Shown: positions 61,313-64,000 of the stretch, in pieces
Layout: every line of letters starts with the position of its first letter
How positions within the stretch are numbered: position 1 is the stretch's first letter
From: Aggregicoccus sp. 17bor-14
Lineage (GTDB): Bacteria; Myxococcota; Myxococcia; Myxococcales; Myxococcaceae
Reading direction: 5' to 3'
NCBI RefSeq assembly: GCF_009659535.1
Contig: NZ_VJZZ01000001.1
Coordinates: 635,424-699,423 of the forward strand
DNA: 64,000 nt
The notes under the pieces: generated by a model
Seen by the model: the letters and a program-made list of their open reading frames with translations, nothing else
Told to the model about the DNA's origin: nothing
Databases searched by the model: none
Translations under genes and position numbers: made by a program

Positions 61313-61774
61313 CTAGGCGCTGACGATGGACAGCGGCACCGGCGCGTCGCTCGGCCGCAGGTCGGTCATCGCCAGGGTGTCCAGGGTGGCCGCCCGGTAC
61401 ACCTCGAGCATCCGCTCCTGTCCCAGCTTCCACACCCCGTACATGGTGCAGCTTCGGCTCACCTTGCAGGCGTCGTGGCGGTCCTGGCAGACGTTGACCA
61501 CCACCGGGCCCTCCACCGCCTCGATCACGTCCAGGAAGGAGATCTCCCGGGCGGGGCGCGAGAGCTGGTAGCCGCCGTGCGCGCCGCGGGTCGAGCGGGC
61601 GAGCCCCTGCTCCACCAGCGTCTTGAGGATCTTGGCGAGGAAGTCCTGCGGCACTTCCATCCGGCGCGCGATCTCCTTGAACGGCACCGTCCGCTCCGGC
61701 GGCTGGGACGCGAGGAAGATCATCGCGCGCAGGCCGTACTCAATCTTCCGGGAGATCTGGAGTGGGTGCTGCAT
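61313..61774 (-). CDS. Rrf2-family (IscR/NsrR-like) transcription regulator
   Basis: 153 residues from ATG. Winged-helix N-terminus (SRKIEYGLRAMIFLAS, VPQDFLAKILKTL, GLARSTRGAHGGYQLSR) and three Cys (CQDRHDACKVSRSC) that can bind an iron-sulphur cluster sensing oxygen, NO or iron-sulphur status. As first gene of the Rrf2-DHS-like-OsmC run, it probably controls these neighbours and itself. The sequence between 61775 and 61860 is the likely operator region. Confidence 0.92.
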   Translation of the reverse strand: MQHPLQISRKIEYGLRAMIFLASQPPERTVPFKEIARRMEVPQDFLAKILKTLVEQGLARSTRGAHGGYQLSRPAREISFLDVIEAVEGPVVVNVCQDRHDACKVSRSCTMYGVWKLGQERMLEVYRAATLDTLAMTDLRPSDAPVPLSIVSA

Positions 61775-61860
61775 TCGCGGCCTTCAGCTAGAAGAAGCGT
61801 TATCCTTCACCTTAAGTCGCGTAAGAGCGGCTTTCAACTCGAACGCCCGAGCACCGAGCC

Positions 61861-62709
61861 TTGATCGACCTGCACTCCCATACCACCGCGAGCGACGGCG
61901 AGCACGCGCCCGAAGCGCTGCTCGCGCTGGCAGCGAAGGCCGGCGTGAAGGTGCTGGCGGTGACGGATCACGACACGGTCGCCGGGCTCGCGAGCGCGCA
62001 GGAGGCCGCCCGCCTGCTCGGCGTGGCCTTCGTGCCGGGCATCGAGGTCTCCGCCTTCGTGGGGCGCAAGGAGGTGCACCTGCTCGGGCACTTCATCGAC
62101 TCCGCGCACGCGGCCCTGCTCCAGGTCACCGAGCGCCTGCGCGGCGAGCGCAGCGGGCGCATGGAGGCGATGATCGCCCGCGCCCAGGCACTGGGCTTCC
62201 CGCTGCACATGGAGCAGGTGCGCGCCATCGCCGGCGACGCCCAGCTGGGCCGCCCCCACCTCGCGCGCCTGCTGGTGGAGAGGGGCTACTGCACGAGCCT
62301 GCAGGACGCCTTCGACCGCTACCTGGGCGAAGGGCGCCCCATGACCGTGGAGCGCGAGAAGCTGCAGGGCGCGGACGCCATCCGCCTCATCCGCGAGGCG
62401 GGCGGCACCGCCACCCTCGCCCACCCGCAGTCGAGCCGCGTGGAGCTGCCCGAGCTGCAGCAGCTCGCGGCGGCGGGGCTCAGTGGCCTCGAGGTCTTCC
62501 ACATGGATCACCACCCCAGCGTCCGGGAGAAGTGGAGCAAGCTCGCCCGCCAGCTGGACCTGGTCCCCACCGCTGGCAGCGACTTCCACGGGGCGAAGGT
62601 GAGTCCGGGCCGCACGCCGGGCTGCGCCTCGATGCCACGCGCGAACCTGGCCGCGCTGATCGCACGCGCGCCGCGCCCGCAGTGGCATCCGGCCGGCCTA
62701 TCCCTCTGA
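61861..62709 (+). CDS. PHP-domain phosphoesterase (RNase AM/YciV-like)
   Basis: 282 residues from TTG (IDLHSHTTASDGEHAPEALL). The PHP metal ligands are present: HSH, then TDHDTV, GIEVSA, TLAHPQS and the C-terminal SDFHGAKVSPGR. It resembles the TrpH/YciV group, which removes 3'-phosphate from adenosine 3',5'-bisphosphate or trims RNA 5' ends. Cytoplasmic. Divergent from the Rrf2 gene, 86 bases apart. Confidence 0.9.
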   Translation: MIDLHSHTTASDGEHAPEALLALAAKAGVKVLAVTDHDTVAGLASAQEAARLLGVAFVPGIEVSAFVGRKEVHLLGHFIDSAHAALLQVTERLRGERSGRMEAMIARAQALGFPLHMEQVRAIAGDAQLGRPHLARLLVERGYCTSLQDAFDRYLGEGRPMTVEREKLQGADAIRLIREAGGTATLAHPQSSRVELPELQQLAAAGLSGLEVFHMDHHPSVREKWSKLARQLDLVPTAGSDFHGAKVSPGRTPGCASMPRANLAALIARAPRPQWHPAGLSL

Positions 62710-62774
62710 GAAGGCGGGCTGTGGCCGCGCGACCTTTCCACCGTAGTCTCAACGGTTTAGGCCCCGAATTCCCT

Positions 62775-62803
62775 TTGACACCCCGAGGGCCGGGCTTTAG
62801 GTT
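62775..62803 (+). promoter_or_regulatory. nuoA: Sigma-70-like promoter of the nuo operon
   Basis: Perfect TTGACA, a 17-base spacer, then TAGGTT. Transcription would start at about 62810, so the nuoA mRNA would have little or no leader. Confidence 0.6.
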
Positions 62804-62812
62804 CCGCCGCCG

Positions 62813-63184
62813 ATGAACCCGACCCCGCTGACGCCCTACCTGCCGCTGGCCGTCGTGCTGCTGCTCGCGGGCGTGATGGCCTGCGCCATCCCGCTCCTCG
62901 CCGGCATGCTCGGCCCTCGCCGGCCGAGCAAGATCAAGTCGATGGCCTTCGAGGCCGGCTCCGAGTCGAGCGGACCCGCCCGCCAGCGCTTCGCCGTGAA
63001 GTTCTACGTCGTCGCGCTACTCTTCATCGTGTTCGATGTGGAGGCCGTGTTCCTCTACCCGTGGGCCGTGAACCTCCAGGCGCTGGGCTGGTTCGGCTAC
63101 ACCGAGATGATCGTCTTCGCGGCCACGCTCGTCGTGGGCCTCATTTACGTCTGGAAGAAGGGCGCCCTGGACTGGGAGAGCTGA
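62813..63184 (+). CDS. nuoA: NADH-quinone oxidoreductase subunit A
   Basis: 123 residues from ATG. Three transmembrane helices with the loop R-PSKIKSMAFEAGSESSG, FAVKFYVVALLFIVFDVEAVFLYPW, and the last helix MIVFAATLVVGLIYVWKKG. NuoA is a small membrane subunit of complex I at the junction of the peripheral and membrane arms. The start lies only nine bases after the predicted -10 box. nuoB begins seven bases after this stop; nuoA-nuoB is the standard order of a full nuo operon, which does not continue past nuoB here. Confidence 0.93.
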   Translation: MNPTPLTPYLPLAVVLLLAGVMACAIPLLAGMLGPRRPSKIKSMAFEAGSESSGPARQRFAVKFYVVALLFIVFDVEAVFLYPWAVNLQALGWFGYTEMIVFAATLVVGLIYVWKKGALDWES

Positions 63185-63191
63185 GAGCACC

Positions 63192-63761
<570 letters not shown>

Positions 63762-63786
63762 TCGGCGCGCCGCACCGCAGTGCTCC

Positions 63787-63828
63787 GGGCCCCGCACGGC
63801 TCTCCTCCACGGGAGAGCGGCGGGGCCC
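63787..63828. terminator. Hairpin between nuoB and the convergent thioesterase gene
   Basis: Outer stem GGGCCCCGC/GCGGGGCCC (9 pairs) plus an inner CTCTCC/GGGAGAG part. No strong U-tract; probably a bidirectional terminator or 3' stabiliser. Confidence 0.5.
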
Positions 63829-63842
63829 GATGCTTTCGGGGC

Positions 63843-64000
63843 TCACCAGCGGTGGTACGCGGGGTGCCCCTCCTTCACCGCCACGAAGGTGCCGCGGCAG
63901 GTGGCGCACACGCGGCCGCCCGCCGTGAGCGTGCCCTCGATGACGGCGCGGTCGCCCTTCACCTCCACCGCCTGCGCTCGCAGCTGCACCGGGCCCGTCA
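63843..64000 (-). CDS. PaaI-type hotdog thioesterase, C-terminal part (truncated by window edge)
   Basis: Only the last 52 codons are inside the window. They read TGPVQLRAQAVEVKGDRAVIEG, then CATCRGTFVAVKEGHPAYHRW and the stop. The beta-strand pattern and CATCRGTFVAV match the last strands of PaaI-like hotdog thioesterases. The start is beyond base 64000, so substrate and length cannot be judged. Confidence 0.65.
   Translation of the reverse strand, partial: TGPVQLRAQAVEVKGDRAVIEGTLTAGGRVCATCRGTFVAVKEGHPAYHRW

Overview
The window is very GC-rich, densely coded DNA. It most likely comes from a Myxococcota chromosome, probably Myxococcaceae. The support is circumstantial: many predicted lipoproteins with Ala/Gly-rich signal peptides, choice-of-anchor-D surface proteins, a very large RHS/TcdB-type protein, an Hsp70/J-protein pair, a ClpX paralogue, and housekeeping genes mixed with family-specific hypotheticals. 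No rRNA, CRISPR array, insertion sequence, phage or origin was seen. One tRNA (Leu, anticodon GAG) is present. Almost every long plus-strand frame opposite a minus-strand gene is a GC-codon shadow.

Layout. 1-4.9 kb (minus): a truncated surface lipoprotein with a von Willebrand A-like motif, a CrtA-like protein, a REC-GGDEF protein, and tRNA-Leu with its terminator. 5-8.6 kb (minus): the glycolytic set gap-pgk-tpiA followed by secG, with a good promoter upstream of gap. 8.8-16.1 kb: diacylglycerol kinase family protein, FAD oxidoreductase, rRNA-methyltransferase-like protein, START-domain protein, OB/HD exoribonuclease-like protein and small membrane proteins. 16.2-21.3 kb (minus): a polytopic membrane protein and the translationally coupled metG-HEAT-tatD genes. 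21.4-26.6 kb: NRDE protein, DoxX-like protein, holB-holA, and an MscS channel with a cyclic-nucleotide-binding domain.

26.6-42.8 kb (minus) is the accessory core. It holds a lipoprotein, a 3671-residue lipoprotein with SpvB, integrin-like, YD/RHS-core and variable C-terminal parts, a candidate immunity gene, a beta-propeller lipoprotein, a parvulin-type isomerase and a small hypothetical. The first three genes overlap through GTGA junctions. The C-terminal 90 residues plus the coupled downstream gene look like a polymorphic toxin/immunity pair on a lipid-anchored surface protein. This is the best candidate in the window for a new system.

42.9-55.8 kb: envelope proteins, a TIGR02757 protein, a Rieske protein coupled to a MoaB-like protein with a His-rich N-terminus, PolX, a degenerate trypsin-like protein fused by overlap to a CPBP protease, a class II amidotransferase-fold protein without the usual Cys2, an operon of lid-less Hsp70, disordered-tail J-protein and CvpA-like protein, and a ClpX-like unfoldase without the zinc domain. 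56-62.7 kb: speA, a metzincin-like lipoprotein, an Rrf2-DHS-like-OsmC gene set, and a PHP phosphoesterase. 62.8-64 kb: the start of the complex I operon (nuoA, nuoB), then the C-terminus of a PaaI-type thioesterase.

All functional calls rest on reading motifs and on remembered family features. No database search was possible, so start codons are chosen from Shine-Dalgarno sequences, overlaps and family lengths.
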